Part shown: in pieces, positions 39,582-51,595 of the stretch | Layout: each line of letters begins with the position of its first letter | How positions within the stretch are numbered: the stretch's first letter is position 1 | Assembly (NCBI GenBank): GCA_019307815.1 | Contig: JAFDIV010000007.1 | Location: 62,001-126,000, forward strand | DNA length: 64,000 nt | Direction of reading: 5' to 3' | Origin: Deltaproteobacteria bacterium | Lineage (GTDB): Bacteria; Desulfobacterota; DSM-4660; Desulfatiglandales; Desulfatiglandaceae | Notes under the pieces: generated by a model | Database searches by the model: none | What the model saw: the letters and a program-made list of their open reading frames with translations, nothing else | What the model was told of the DNA's origin: nothing | Made by a program: the position numbers and the translations under genes

Positions 39582-39728
39582 ATGAACATCAATTGCAGCC
39601 AGTACCGAAAGACCATGGAATTACTCGGGCTCAAAAGGCGCCTTGAAAAAGAACCATTGAAGCCCGAAGAGCGTCAGGAAATAGAGGAGCGTATCAAAAA
39701 ATTGGAAAAGGAACTCGAGCTGGACTAA
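39582..39728 (+). CDS. Small charged helical protein (48 residues), function unknown
   Basis: The protein starts MNINCSQYRKTMELLGLKRR and is almost entirely helix-forming and charged, ending IKKLEKELELD; Lys/Arg/Glu/Asp make up about half. GAGGGG lies four bases upstream of the ATG and a strong promoter sits upstream. The single ORF with promoter, ribosome site and a stop just before the convergent dtd gene argues it is real. The heptad-like leucines suggest a short coiled coil. I do not recognise a named family. Confidence 0.65.
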   Translation: MNINCSQYRKTMELLGLKRRLEKEPLKPEERQEIEERIKKLEKELELD

Positions 39729-39738
39729 CTTTCCTTCC

Positions 39739-40188
39739 TTAAAATATTTTTTCGCTGTCCAAGAGAATAGTAACCGGTCCGTCATTTACAAGGTATACAT
39801 CCATCATCTCCTGGAACCTTCCTGTCTCCACGTGGAGACCCTTAGCCCGAAGATAGACCACAAAGCTCTCATAGAGTTCCTTTGCCTTCTCAGGCCTTGC
39901 CGCCCGAGCAAAAGAGGGTCTTCTACCCTTTCTGCAATCTCCTAAGAGAGTAAATTGAGAAACAACAAGTACAGCGCCCCCGGTTTCCAGCACAGAACGA
40001 TTCATTTGGCCCGCGTCGTCTGGAAATATTCTGAGATTGGCCACCTTGTCTGCAAGATAGTTAGCATCCTTTTCTTCATCTCCCTGGGCCACCCCAAGAA
40101 GCACAAGAAGGCCGGGTCCTATCCGGCCCACTTCATCCCCGTCCACCTCAACCCTAGAGGTCTTCACCCTTTGGACTACAGCTCTCAT
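39739..40188 (-). CDS. dtd: D-aminoacyl-tRNA deacylase
   Basis: The 149-residue protein has both active-site signatures, [17 protein letters not shown] and NDGPVTI. It hydrolyses D-amino acids (and glycine from tRNA-Ala) off mischarged tRNAs. ATG start with TTAGGAGA upstream. Convergent with the small gene at 39582. Confidence 0.95.
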   Translation of the reverse strand: MRAVVQRVKTSRVEVDGDEVGRIGPGLLVLLGVAQGDEEKDANYLADKVANLRIFPDDAGQMNRSVLETGGAVLVVSQFTLLGDCRKGRRPSFARAARPEKAKELYESFVVYLRAKGLHVETGRFQEMMDVYLVNDGPVTILLDSEKIF

Positions 40189-40371
40189 ATGTCTTCTCCT
40201 AAGGCCTCACTCACCCTTACCAACCAAAGTATGTTTGCCAAAACACATATATGCCCTTTTTCCGCGCACAGCCTCATAAGAAAGGAGCGGTAGAAATCCA
40301 TTCAGGCCGTTGATTGGAATGGCAATAGGTAGGTCAGGTAGACTAAAAGATGTATTGATTGATGAAATAAA

Positions 40372-40644
40372 TCAACTTTTGGGTTTTTCATACACAGGGC
40401 CAAGGCCCCCTGCACTAAAAAGGGCCCTGAACTCCTTGAGCAAGGCATTGGTAGCCTGTTCCACCATGAGCACATCACCCTCTGAAACCATGCTCATATC
40501 GAGGCACTCCACGGCCTGTTTCAATTCCTCGAATTGTGCGAGGAACTCTTCGTTATTATATTTACTGCCAATTATTTTATGGACATCAATGATGGTTCCT
40601 ATACAGCTTTTTACCCTCAAGCGATACTTATTCTCCAGATCCAT
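40372..40644 (-). CDS. Small helical protein of unknown function (90 residues)
   Basis: No family recognised. The sequence is mainly helical (NNEEFLAQFEELKQAVECL, LMVEQATNALLKEFRALF) with two cysteines and no membrane segment. It follows the zinc-ribbon gene by eight bases and belongs to the same minus-strand unit as the two PilT-type genes, so a role near type IV pilus control is possible but not shown. Confidence 0.65.
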   Translation of the reverse strand: MDLENKYRLRVKSCIGTIIDVHKIIGSKYNNEEFLAQFEELKQAVECLDMSMVSEGDVLMVEQATNALLKEFRALFSAGGLGPVYEKPKS

Positions 40645-40652
40645 TTTACCTG

Positions 40653-41297
40653 TCAGGCCTTTCCAACCTCAGCAAGAGTTTCCATAAATACCTTATAGAA
40701 CATTTCATGATCCGCAAGCGCCCGTTTTAAAATAGGGGCCATCTTATCCAGATCTTTTTTATTTACCACAAGATTGACACTCTTTGCAAATGCCATCATC
40801 TGATCCATACTTCGGAATTGATCTCCAATCAAGACAAAAAAGATACGCCTCCGTGTAGACATGGGTAAGTGGTTCATATAATTGACTATCGGGCTATGAT
40901 CAAGCTCTACCCCATCAAACCGATCGCAGAGGATGACCATGGCAAAATGATGAAACCGCATCTTGGACAAGGCCCCACGCGTGTCCTCTGCTGTAATAAA
41001 CCGGTATCCAACACCTTCCACGGCCTCCCTAACGGTCTGGACATCAATGTCATCGGAACCCATCATAAGACAAAGCTTTTCCCCTTCCTCATAGGTCAAC
41101 TGAAGGGCCTCTTCCACATCCCTGTATTCATACCCTGACCCATCTAGACCTTCGAGATATCCATTTTGTTCTTTTGGTAATTCCAAGAAAAACCTTTCCT
41201 TGCACCTCGGGCATGTTATGGCTACTCTCTTGCCAGAAGGTATCTTTTCCTTAGGAATAGTCAGCTTTGCCTTACAATGTGTGCATCTCACTTCCAT
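40653..41297 (-). CDS. Zinc-ribbon protein with degenerate response-regulator receiver domain
   Basis: 214 residues. The N-terminus (1-45) is an MJ0042-type zinc ribbon with C-T-H-C and C-P-R-C pairs. From about 75 to 200 the sequence follows a CheY-like alternation (LCLMMGSDDIDVQTVREAVEGVGY, HHFAMVILCDRFDG, RRIFFVLIGDQF, NLVVNKKDL). A Lys is kept near the fifth strand, but the acidic pocket is altered, so phosphorylation is doubtful. Same orientation and close to two PilT-like ATPases. Confidence 0.7.
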   Translation of the reverse strand: MEVRCTHCKAKLTIPKEKIPSGKRVAITCPRCKERFFLELPKEQNGYLEGLDGSGYEYRDVEEALQLTYEEGEKLCLMMGSDDIDVQTVREAVEGVGYRFITAEDTRGALSKMRFHHFAMVILCDRFDGVELDHSPIVNYMNHLPMSTRRRIFFVLIGDQFRSMDQMMAFAKSVNLVVNKKDLDKMAPILKRALADHEMFYKVFMETLAEVGKA

Positions 41298-41341
41298 GGT
41301 GCTCTCTCCCCACGATATTTGAAATCCGGTTTACAGAGTAA

Positions 41342-42523
41342 TTATTTTTCCAAATGCGTATACCGTCTCTCATAGTCCCTATCAATATCCAGGCCCTCAA
41401 TGGTAGTGGTTCTCTCACCCCGCGCAGCCTTAATAGAGTCTATGGCCCTTCCCACCACGGCCTTTCTTGAGCAGTAGCTGAGGGCTGTTTCCTCGGTAAT
41501 CAGCCCCTCCTTGTAAAGTTCTGCGATGGATTGATCAAAGGTCATCATGCCAAAGGGCTGCCCCGCCTCGATGATTTCATAAAAGGTTTTTCCCTCTGAT
41601 TCTCCATGCAAAACTGCATCTTTCACGCGGAGATTTGCCTTCATGATTTCAAAGGCTGCTACCCTGCCTCCTCCCACCTTAGGCAGTAACCTTTGACAAA
41701 CGATCCATCGAAGCGTATCGGCCAAACGAATTCTGATCTGCTTTTCCTCATCCCGGTCGAACATACCCACGACCCTGTTCACCGTGTGTCCGGCATTGAC
41801 CGTATGAATGGTACTTAACACCAAGTGGCCTGTCTCAGCCGCTGAAAGGCCTATTTCCACTGTTTCCCGATCCCGCATCTCTCCAACGAGTATCACTTTA
41901 GGGGCCTGCCTCAATGCCGCTCGCAATCCATTGGCAAAGGTATCGAAATCGACTCCCAGTTCTCGTTGATTAAATGTGGCCTTTTTTTGGGAGTGAACGT
42001 ATTCCACAGGGTCTTCAAGAGTTACCACGTGAACCGGATGTTTTTCATTAATTTCATTGAGCATAGCCGCCAAAGAGGTGGACTTTCCTGTACCAGTGGC
42101 ACCTGTCACTAGAATAATCCCGTTGCGTTCTTCCGCCATCTCATAAAATGCAGGGGGCAAACCAAGTTCATCAATGGTGGGAACCCTATTGGCCAATTGT
42201 CTCATTACTGTGGAATAGTAGCCCTTCTGAGAAAATATGTTGACCCTGAATCGGGCCTTTCCCGCAAGCTGATAGGAAATATCACACGACCCCTGAGTAA
42301 GTAGGGTTTTGGTAAGACGCCGATCGCCACCAATGAGGTTAAGGGCGAATATCTCTGCCTGGAACGGGGTTATCTTATCAATCGGCGGCTCAATTGATAC
42401 CGGCTTGAGTTCACCAAAACTTTCCACCTGAAAGGGCTTGTCAACGGTGATGTTGAAGTCCGATACCTCCTCGTAGGACTCCAACATGGTTGTCAATATG
42501 TAGTCAATCTGCTGCTTACGCAT
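41342..42523 (-). CDS. PilT/PilU-type retraction ATPase (second copy)
   Basis: The 393-residue hexameric secretion ATPase has Walker A GATGTGKSTS, an Asp box (VVTLEDPVEYVH), Walker B VILVGEMRDRET and His box LSTIHT. Compared with the upstream pilT it has a different N-terminal domain (MRKQQIDYILTTMLESYEEVSDF) and C-terminal tail, like PilU accessory ATPases. It would power pilus retraction together with PilT. Starts 42 bp after pilT. Confidence 0.88.
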   Translation of the reverse strand: MRKQQIDYILTTMLESYEEVSDFNITVDKPFQVESFGELKPVSIEPPIDKITPFQAEIFALNLIGGDRRLTKTLLTQGSCDISYQLAGKARFRVNIFSQKGYYSTVMRQLANRVPTIDELGLPPAFYEMAEERNGIILVTGATGTGKSTSLAAMLNEINEKHPVHVVTLEDPVEYVHSQKKATFNQRELGVDFDTFANGLRAALRQAPKVILVGEMRDRETVEIGLSAAETGHLVLSTIHTVNAGHTVNRVVGMFDRDEEKQIRIRLADTLRWIVCQRLLPKVGGGRVAAFEIMKANLRVKDAVLHGESEGKTFYEIIEAGQPFGMMTFDQSIAELYKEGLITEETALSYCSRKAVVGRAIDSIKAARGERTTTIEGLDIDRDYERRYTHLEK

Positions 42524-42565
42524 GGCACCTTCTCCCTTTCTTGTTGGTTCGCCACCAACCCTACC

Positions 42566-43648
42566 CTATACCTCCGTAAAATCTGCTGGAGGTTTCTTGA
42601 GAAACGGCATGAACCGCGATTTTTCAACGCACTTCATATACGCATCATCAGGGCTGATAATCTTCTTTTTTAGCAGGTCCATGATAGCATCATCCAGGGT
42701 TTGCATCCCATATTTCTTCCCCGTCTGGATCATGGATGGGATCTGAAAGGTTTTACCCTCCCGGATAAGGTTCCTTACTGCCGGGGTTGCTATCATAATC
42801 TCCAGGGCCGCCACCCTGCCCTTACGGTCGATTCTTCGAAACAATGTTTCTGAGATCACTGCCCGAATTCCATCAGCTAGGGTGTTCCTGATCTGCTCCC
42901 TTTGGTTCATGGGGAACACCTCAATGATTCGATCCACTGTTTTTGCCGCGCTGGTAGTATGCAGTGTAGACAATACCAAATGTCCTGTTGCAGAGGCCTC
43001 AATGGCCAAAGATATTGTTTCCAGATCCCGCATTTCACCTACTAAGATGATATCAGGGTCCTCACGTAGGGCACCCCTAAGGGCTGCGGCAAAAGAGCGA
43101 GTATGAATACCCACTTCGCGCTGATTCACCACCGCCTTCTCACTCTTATGCACGAATTCGATGGGATCTTCAATGGTAATAATGTGGTCCTTACGGGTAA
43201 TGTTGGCTTCATGTACAATTGCGGCAAGGGTGGTGGATTTGCCGCTTCCTGTGGGTCCTGTGACCAAAACGAGCCCCCTGGGAAGGGTGGCAAGACGTTT
43301 GATTACAGGAGGGAATCCCAGTTGATCACATGTCTGGATGGTAGAAGGAATCTCACGGAAAACTGCACCCACCCCGTTCTTTTGCTGGAAGAAATTGGCC
43401 CTGTACCGTGCAAGCCCCGGAATTTCATAGGCAAAATCCACATCTCCCGTTTCCTCAAACACCTTTACCTTTTCCTCTGGTGCTATTTCATAGAGCATTG
43501 CCTTCAGTGTGTCGTTATCCAGGACCTTGTATTTGACCCGCTCCAATTCCCCATCTATCCGCAATACGGGCTGCTGGCCAGCGACCAGGTGGAGGTCCGA
43601 GGCCCCCTTCTCATTCATTAACTTAAAAAACGCGTCAATCTGAGCCAT
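42566..43648 (-). CDS. pilT: Type IV pilus retraction ATPase PilT
   Basis: The 360-residue protein has the PilT N-terminal domain (KLMNEKGASDLHLVAGQQPVLRIDGELE), Walker A GPTGSGKSTT, IITIEDPIEFVHKS, Walker B IILVGEMRDLET, His box LSTLHT, and the PilT-type AIRNLIREGK-like segment here as AVRNLIREGKTFQIPSMIQTG. Drives pilus depolymerisation for twitching. Pilus structural genes are not in the window. Confidence 0.94.
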   Translation of the reverse strand: MAQIDAFFKLMNEKGASDLHLVAGQQPVLRIDGELERVKYKVLDNDTLKAMLYEIAPEEKVKVFEETGDVDFAYEIPGLARYRANFFQQKNGVGAVFREIPSTIQTCDQLGFPPVIKRLATLPRGLVLVTGPTGSGKSTTLAAIVHEANITRKDHIITIEDPIEFVHKSEKAVVNQREVGIHTRSFAAALRGALREDPDIILVGEMRDLETISLAIEASATGHLVLSTLHTTSAAKTVDRIIEVFPMNQREQIRNTLADGIRAVISETLFRRIDRKGRVAALEIMIATPAVRNLIREGKTFQIPSMIQTGKKYGMQTLDDAIMDLLKKKIISPDDAYMKCVEKSRFMPFLKKPPADFTEV

Positions 43649-44184
43649 AGAGTCCTCCTTTTGCCTTATACCTTAATACTTCCTCTACCGATTCCACAAC
43701 TATATTCCCCTCATCACTCCTTTTATAATACTGCTGCAACACATGTGCCATCTGGTAATACCCGCCCAAGACAAAAACCTGTAAACCACATTCCTATTAT
43801 CAATTAATCCCTCTGAAAGCCCCTAATCCATTACATCGGCTCACATAATGATGCACTTCACACTCTTCTGACATTGGATACCAGATTTTTGACACTTCGT
43901 GAAAAACTGCCTTAGAAGGTTCCATCAAACTTTGAATTGACAATTGGTTTTGCTCTAAGGTAGCATCCTTTCCCACAAACAGGAGGCTGATCCCACCATA
44001 ATTTTGACAGCCAGCCTGTTTGATCCAAGTGCCTCGCAGCTTGGGACCGCCTAGATTCTACCATAATGGTTAACCGGGACGGTCAGCAATAGACCAAGAT
44101 TTTAGGTACAGGAGGGTCTTTCTGCGGTCCGATTGGAAGGCCTTTTTCGCTGAAATGGCCAAAGAAGAAGATACGGAGGACATG
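43649..44184. other. Intergenic region between pilT and panB (divergent)
   Basis: About 535 bases with no convincing ORF. It must contain promoters for both sides; TTGACA occurs on the plus strand near 43936 and 44005 but without a good -10 at the right distance. No repeat or RNA structure stands out. Confidence 0.4.
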
Positions 44185-45018
44185 ATGAATAGGCAAAAGA
44201 TCACGATTGCAGAACTTCACCGAAAAAAGCAGAATAAAGAAAAAATCACCATGATGACGGCCTATGATTATCCTACGGCAAGCCTTGTGGATCAGGCAGG
44301 AATTGATACTATCCTTGTGGGAGATTCCCTCGGTATGGTGGTACTGGGTTATGATTCCACGGTGCCGGTCACCATGGACGAGATGATCCATCACTGCAAG
44401 GCGGTCGGTCGCGGCGCCAAGCACAGCTTCATCATAGGAGATATGCCTTTCATGTCGTACCACAGCAGCGTGGAAAAGGCCATTGAGAATGCAGGGCGAT
44501 TTATAAAGGAAGCCGGCTGTGACAGTGTTAAATTGGAAGGGGGCTCGGAAATGGCACATGTGGTTAAGGCCATTGTGGATGTAGGTATCCCCGTCTGTGC
44601 CCATATAGGGTTAACACCCCAAACCGCTACCAAATTGAGCGGTTTTAAGGTTCAAGGAAAGGACGCTGAAAGCGCAAAGGCCTTGGTTCAATCTGCAAGA
44701 GATCTGGAGCAGGCCGGAGCCTTTATGATCGTCATGGAGTGCATTCCGGACATCCTCGCATCCAAAATCACCCAAGAGCTTAAGATTCCCACAATAGGTA
44801 TTGGAGCAGGGAAAGGTTGTGACGGGCAGGTGCTTGTTTACCACGATCTAGTAGGACTTTTCGAGCGGTTTACCCCCAAGTTTGTAAAACAATATATCAA
44901 TCTCTCACCCCAGATAAAAGAGGCATTGGCCCAATTCAAAAAAGAGGTGGAGGAAGGCACGTTCCCCGGTCCTGAGCATACCTTCTCCATGAACCCTGAG
45001 GAGGCAAAAAAGATATAG
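44185..45018 (+). CDS. panB: 3-methyl-2-oxobutanoate hydroxymethyltransferase
   Basis: 277 residues of the ketopantoate hydroxymethyltransferase family: MMTAYDYPTASLVDQAGID, VGDSLGMVVLGYDST, and VKLEGGSEMAHVVKAIVDVGIPVCAHIGLTPQ. It uses 5,10-methylene-THF in pantothenate/CoA synthesis. GGAGG (44175-44179) sits five bases before ATG 44185; earlier in-frame ATGs at 44182 and 44155 are less well placed. A lone plus-strand gene here, with no panC or panD neighbour. Confidence 0.95.
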   Translation: MNRQKITIAELHRKKQNKEKITMMTAYDYPTASLVDQAGIDTILVGDSLGMVVLGYDSTVPVTMDEMIHHCKAVGRGAKHSFIIGDMPFMSYHSSVEKAIENAGRFIKEAGCDSVKLEGGSEMAHVVKAIVDVGIPVCAHIGLTPQTATKLSGFKVQGKDAESAKALVQSARDLEQAGAFMIVMECIPDILASKITQELKIPTIGIGAGKGCDGQVLVYHDLVGLFERFTPKFVKQYINLSPQIKEALAQFKKEVEEGTFPGPEHTFSMNPEEAKKI

Positions 45019-45114
45019 GGCACTGGGGGCCGATATCCCTATAGTCATGACTTAAAAGGATTTGGGATGTATTAAGTAACTTCGGCTGACGAAAATAGAA
45101 GGGCAAATTTGCAA

Positions 45115-48390
<3,276 letters not shown>

Positions 48391-49929
48391 CTACCTGTAC
48401 TGCCTCGGATTAATATTATATTTCTTTACCTTATATCCAAAAATGCGCTCTGTGGTTTGTAGTGCCTTTGCAGCTCGCCTCATATTCCCCCTGCTACTCT
48501 TCAGGGCATCTATTATGAGGTCCATTTCAAAACGCTCTACAGCCTCCTTAAGGGATTGGACCTGAACAGTACCCGTATCCCTGGCTGTCTGCAAGGTGGG
48601 AGGAAGGTGGTAGGTATGGATTACCTGTTCCTCACAAAGGAGCACTGCCCTTTCTATACAGTTTTCAAGCTCTCTCACATTGCCCGGCCAATGATACTGC
48701 ATAAGGGCATCAATAGCTGGGGTAGATATCCTTCGAATATCTTTACCATATTCCTTGGCATACCTTTCCAGGAAATAGTCGGCTAACAGCAGTATGTCGG
48801 CCTCCCTTTCCCGCAATGGTGGAAGATAAATGGGGTACACATTCAGCCGGTAGAAAAGGTCTTCCCTGAAGCTCCCCTTCTCCACCTCCTTGGCCAGGTC
48901 CTTATTGGATGCCGCGATCAGCCGAATGTTCACCTTTCTTGTCGTTGTGCTGCCCAGCCTCTCAAGCTCCTTCTCCTGTAAGACCCGCAGCAGCTTGCCC
49001 TGTGCATCCAAGGCAAGGGATCCGATCTCATCCAAAAATACCGTACCTCCATTGGCTAATTCGAATTTGCCTTCTTTGGAGCGGGTTGCACCCGTAAAGG
49101 CCCCTTTCTCATACCCAAACAGCTCTGCTTCCACCAAATTAGCAGGCAATGCCGCACAATTGACCTTTACCAAGGGCTTTCCCGCCCGCAGACTATTATA
49201 GTGAATAGCGTTGGCCACAAGCTCCTTGCCTGTCCCACTTTCGCCAAGCAAAAGCACATTAGCATTGCTTTTAGCAACCTGACTGATAAGGTGAAAAACC
49301 TCTTGCATCTTTCGGCTGTTGCCCACAATGTTGCTAAAGCTATACCTCTTATTCAGCTCCCTTCTAAGCCTCAAGTTTTCTTCTCTAAGCTTATCTTTCT
49401 CCCTGTTTATCTTTTCGAGCAGGGCCACCTTTTGGGCAATCAAGCTGCTGATGATGCTCAGAAGCCTCACGTCCTCCTCAAGGGGCTCAGGACCCTGAAA
49501 CACACGATCAGCACTCAGGGTTCCGACCACCCTATTACCATCCTTAATGGGGACACAAATAAAGGAAATCTTTGACTTATCAATTCGCCTCCGCGCCCCA
49601 GTCCTATCTAGAAAAAGGGGCTCCTCATCAATCTTGGGAACAACCATTGGCCTTCCCGATTCTGTTACCTTTCCTGTAACCCCTTCACCCAGTTTATATC
49701 GCCCTTTGCTCCTGGCCGAATGCGAAAGCCCATGAGCCACCTCAATATGAATCTCAGAAGTATCAGGATTTAAAAGGGTAATGGAGCCACGATTCATCCC
49801 GAGCATCTCAGCAAGCAAATCAAGCACCTTGTATAGGGATTGGCGCAGATCAAGTGTGGAGTGAATGGCCCTGGTAATCTCATACAGGCATGCAATCTCA
49901 TCCGGCTTTGGACTAGTCTTTCCTTTCAT
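48391..49929 (-). CDS. Sigma-54-dependent activator, NifA-like (GAF-AAA-HTH)
   Basis: 512 residues: GAF domain (about 20-175), AAA+ domain (about 205-440) with [10 protein letters not shown] (Walker A), [28 protein letters not shown] (GAFTGA loop and Walker B) and the arginine-rich sensor, then a Fis-type helix-turn-helix (about 470-510). The architecture is that of NifA and related nitrogen or stress activators. Position beside glnB-glnD suggests a nitrogen role; no nif genes are present, so the regulon is open. Confidence 0.88.
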   Translation of the reverse strand: MKGKTSPKPDEIACLYEITRAIHSTLDLRQSLYKVLDLLAEMLGMNRGSITLLNPDTSEIHIEVAHGLSHSARSKGRYKLGEGVTGKVTESGRPMVVPKIDEEPLFLDRTGARRRIDKSKISFICVPIKDGNRVVGTLSADRVFQGPEPLEEDVRLLSIISSLIAQKVALLEKINREKDKLREENLRLRRELNKRYSFSNIVGNSRKMQEVFHLISQVAKSNANVLLLGESGTGKELVANAIHYNSLRAGKPLVKVNCAALPANLVEAELFGYEKGAFTGATRSKEGKFELANGGTVFLDEIGSLALDAQGKLLRVLQEKELERLGSTTTRKVNIRLIAASNKDLAKEVEKGSFREDLFYRLNVYPIYLPPLREREADILLLADYFLERYAKEYGKDIRRISTPAIDALMQYHWPGNVRELENCIERAVLLCEEQVIHTYHLPPTLQTARDTGTVQVQSLKEAVERFEMDLIIDALKSSRGNMRRAAKALQTTERIFGYKVKKYNINPRQYR

Positions 49930-50104
49930 CTTCCTCGTTCGGGCTTTTCCCCTTCCATTGGTCTAAAGTCGGCTTTTTCAAATGAAAAATTCAGCTCTCT
50001 TGGGTATTCTTAACACAAAAAATGACAAAAATGTAGGAAAAAGCACCAGGCCCCTACTGTAAAGGTTCTTTCCCTTTCGCTCTCCTGAGAATCCCCGCCT
50101 GTGG

Positions 50105-51577
50105 TTATTCCAAACAGGTCTTTGTAAATTTCTGGTCAGTGGGAACAGGGTATTTCCCATCGAAGCAGGCAAGGCATAGGTCGTGGCGAGGAATATGGGT
50201 GGCCTTAACAAGATTGTCTATGGAGAGATAGCCCAGGCTGTCAAGCCCCAAGAATTCCCGGATCTCTTGCACAGACTTTCGTGCAGCGATCAATTCTCCC
50301 TTACTGGAAAAATCAATGCCATAATGGCATGTGAACCTATGAGGAGGGCAGCTTACTAACATGTGAACCTCTCTGGCCCCTATCTTCCGTAAGGTCTTGA
50401 CCCTGGTCCTGGCGGTGGTTCCCCGAATAATGGAATCTTCGATAATAAGAACTCGCTGGCCTTTAAGGAGCTCCTTAACAGGGTTGAGTTTTACCTTTAC
50501 CCCAAAATCGCGCATACTTTGGGATGGTTGGATAAAGGTGCGGCCCACATAATGATTTCTAATAACCCCCATCTCAAAGGGAATTCCAGATGACTGGGTA
50601 TACCCAATGGCCGCATAATTTCCAGAATCGGGGAATGGCATCACTAGATCTACGTCCAGGGGATACTCCTTTGCCAAGAATTCGCCCTGTTTCTTTCTAA
50701 AAAGATAGACATTCTGGCCGAAGACATCGCTGTCAGGCCTTGCAAAATAGATCAATTCAAAGATACATTGACTTCTTCTTGTTTGGATTTTTGGATATAT
50801 GCTCCGAAGGCCACCTCTGTCTATAATCAGGATTTCGCCCGGCTCCACGTCCCTGAGATATTCCGCTTCCACGAGATCCAGTGCACACGTTTCAGAGGCA
50901 ACCACATAACTCTCGTCCAATCTGCCAAGGCAAAGGGGCCTGAAGCCATGAGGATCCCGGACCACAACCATGGTATCTTCTGTCATAATAACCATTGAAT
51001 AGGCGCCCTGAACCTGTGCCATAGTGGACACCATGGCCTCCTCAAGCCCCTTTTTGATACTTTTGGCAGTGAGCTGGAGCACTATCTCACCGTCCATACT
51101 GGTCTGGAATATGGAGCCTTCATTTTCCAACGTTTCCCTGATCATTCGGGCATTGACAAAATTGCCGTTGTGGGCAATTGCAAAGGACTTACCAGAATAA
51201 TGGATCCTAAAAGGCTGGGCATTGACCAAGAGTGATGACCCGGTGGTTGAATACCGCACGTGTCCCAAGGCCATATCTCCCTGAAGGCCATCCAGGATCT
51301 GCTCATTAAAAATATCCGGTACCAGGCCCATGGCCTTGTATTCCATAACACGCTTGCCATCAGAGCTCACGATCCCGGCGCTCTCCTGCCCTCGATGCTG
51401 CAAGGCATAAAGACCAAAATAGGTCAGTTTTGCTGCCTCCGGGTGGCCGTAAACAGCAAAGATGCCGCAGGCCTCCCTTGGCCGATCTGCCACAGATTTG
51501 TCCCACGACCCTGTGCTCTGGCCACCGTCAACCCTCAAAGGCCTGCTAGCCATATGTCGGCATGTGAAACAAGACAT
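50105..51577 (-). CDS. purF: Amidophosphoribosyltransferase
   Basis: 490 residues. Nucleophile Cys37 follows a propeptide (PREACGIFAVYG), so maturation by cleavage is expected. The amidotransferase domain has LQHRGQESAG and AHNGNFVNA; the phosphoribosyl domain has VLIIEDSIIRGTTA. Cysteines in SQCIFELIY, SCPPHRFTCHYG and LCLACFDG match the 4Fe-4S ligands of the B. subtilis type. Start: ATG 51577 with GAGGA upstream; the frame opens at TTG 51589. First step of purine synthesis, using glutamine. Confidence 0.95.
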   Translation of the reverse strand: MSCFTCRHMASRPLRVDGGQSTGSWDKSVADRPREACGIFAVYGHPEAAKLTYFGLYALQHRGQESAGIVSSDGKRVMEYKAMGLVPDIFNEQILDGLQGDMALGHVRYSTTGSSLLVNAQPFRIHYSGKSFAIAHNGNFVNARMIRETLENEGSIFQTSMDGEIVLQLTAKSIKKGLEEAMVSTMAQVQGAYSMVIMTEDTMVVVRDPHGFRPLCLGRLDESYVVASETCALDLVEAEYLRDVEPGEILIIDRGGLRSIYPKIQTRRSQCIFELIYFARPDSDVFGQNVYLFRKKQGEFLAKEYPLDVDLVMPFPDSGNYAAIGYTQSSGIPFEMGVIRNHYVGRTFIQPSQSMRDFGVKVKLNPVKELLKGQRVLIIEDSIIRGTTARTRVKTLRKIGAREVHMLVSCPPHRFTCHYGIDFSSKGELIAARKSVQEIREFLGLDSLGYLSIDNLVKATHIPRHDLCLACFDGKYPVPTDQKFTKTCLE

Positions 51578-51595
51578 CTGGATCCTCAATCCACC

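Noticed and set aside
44005..44035. TTGACA near 44005 as the panB promoter
   Set aside because: No acceptable -10 hexamer 16-18 bases downstream.
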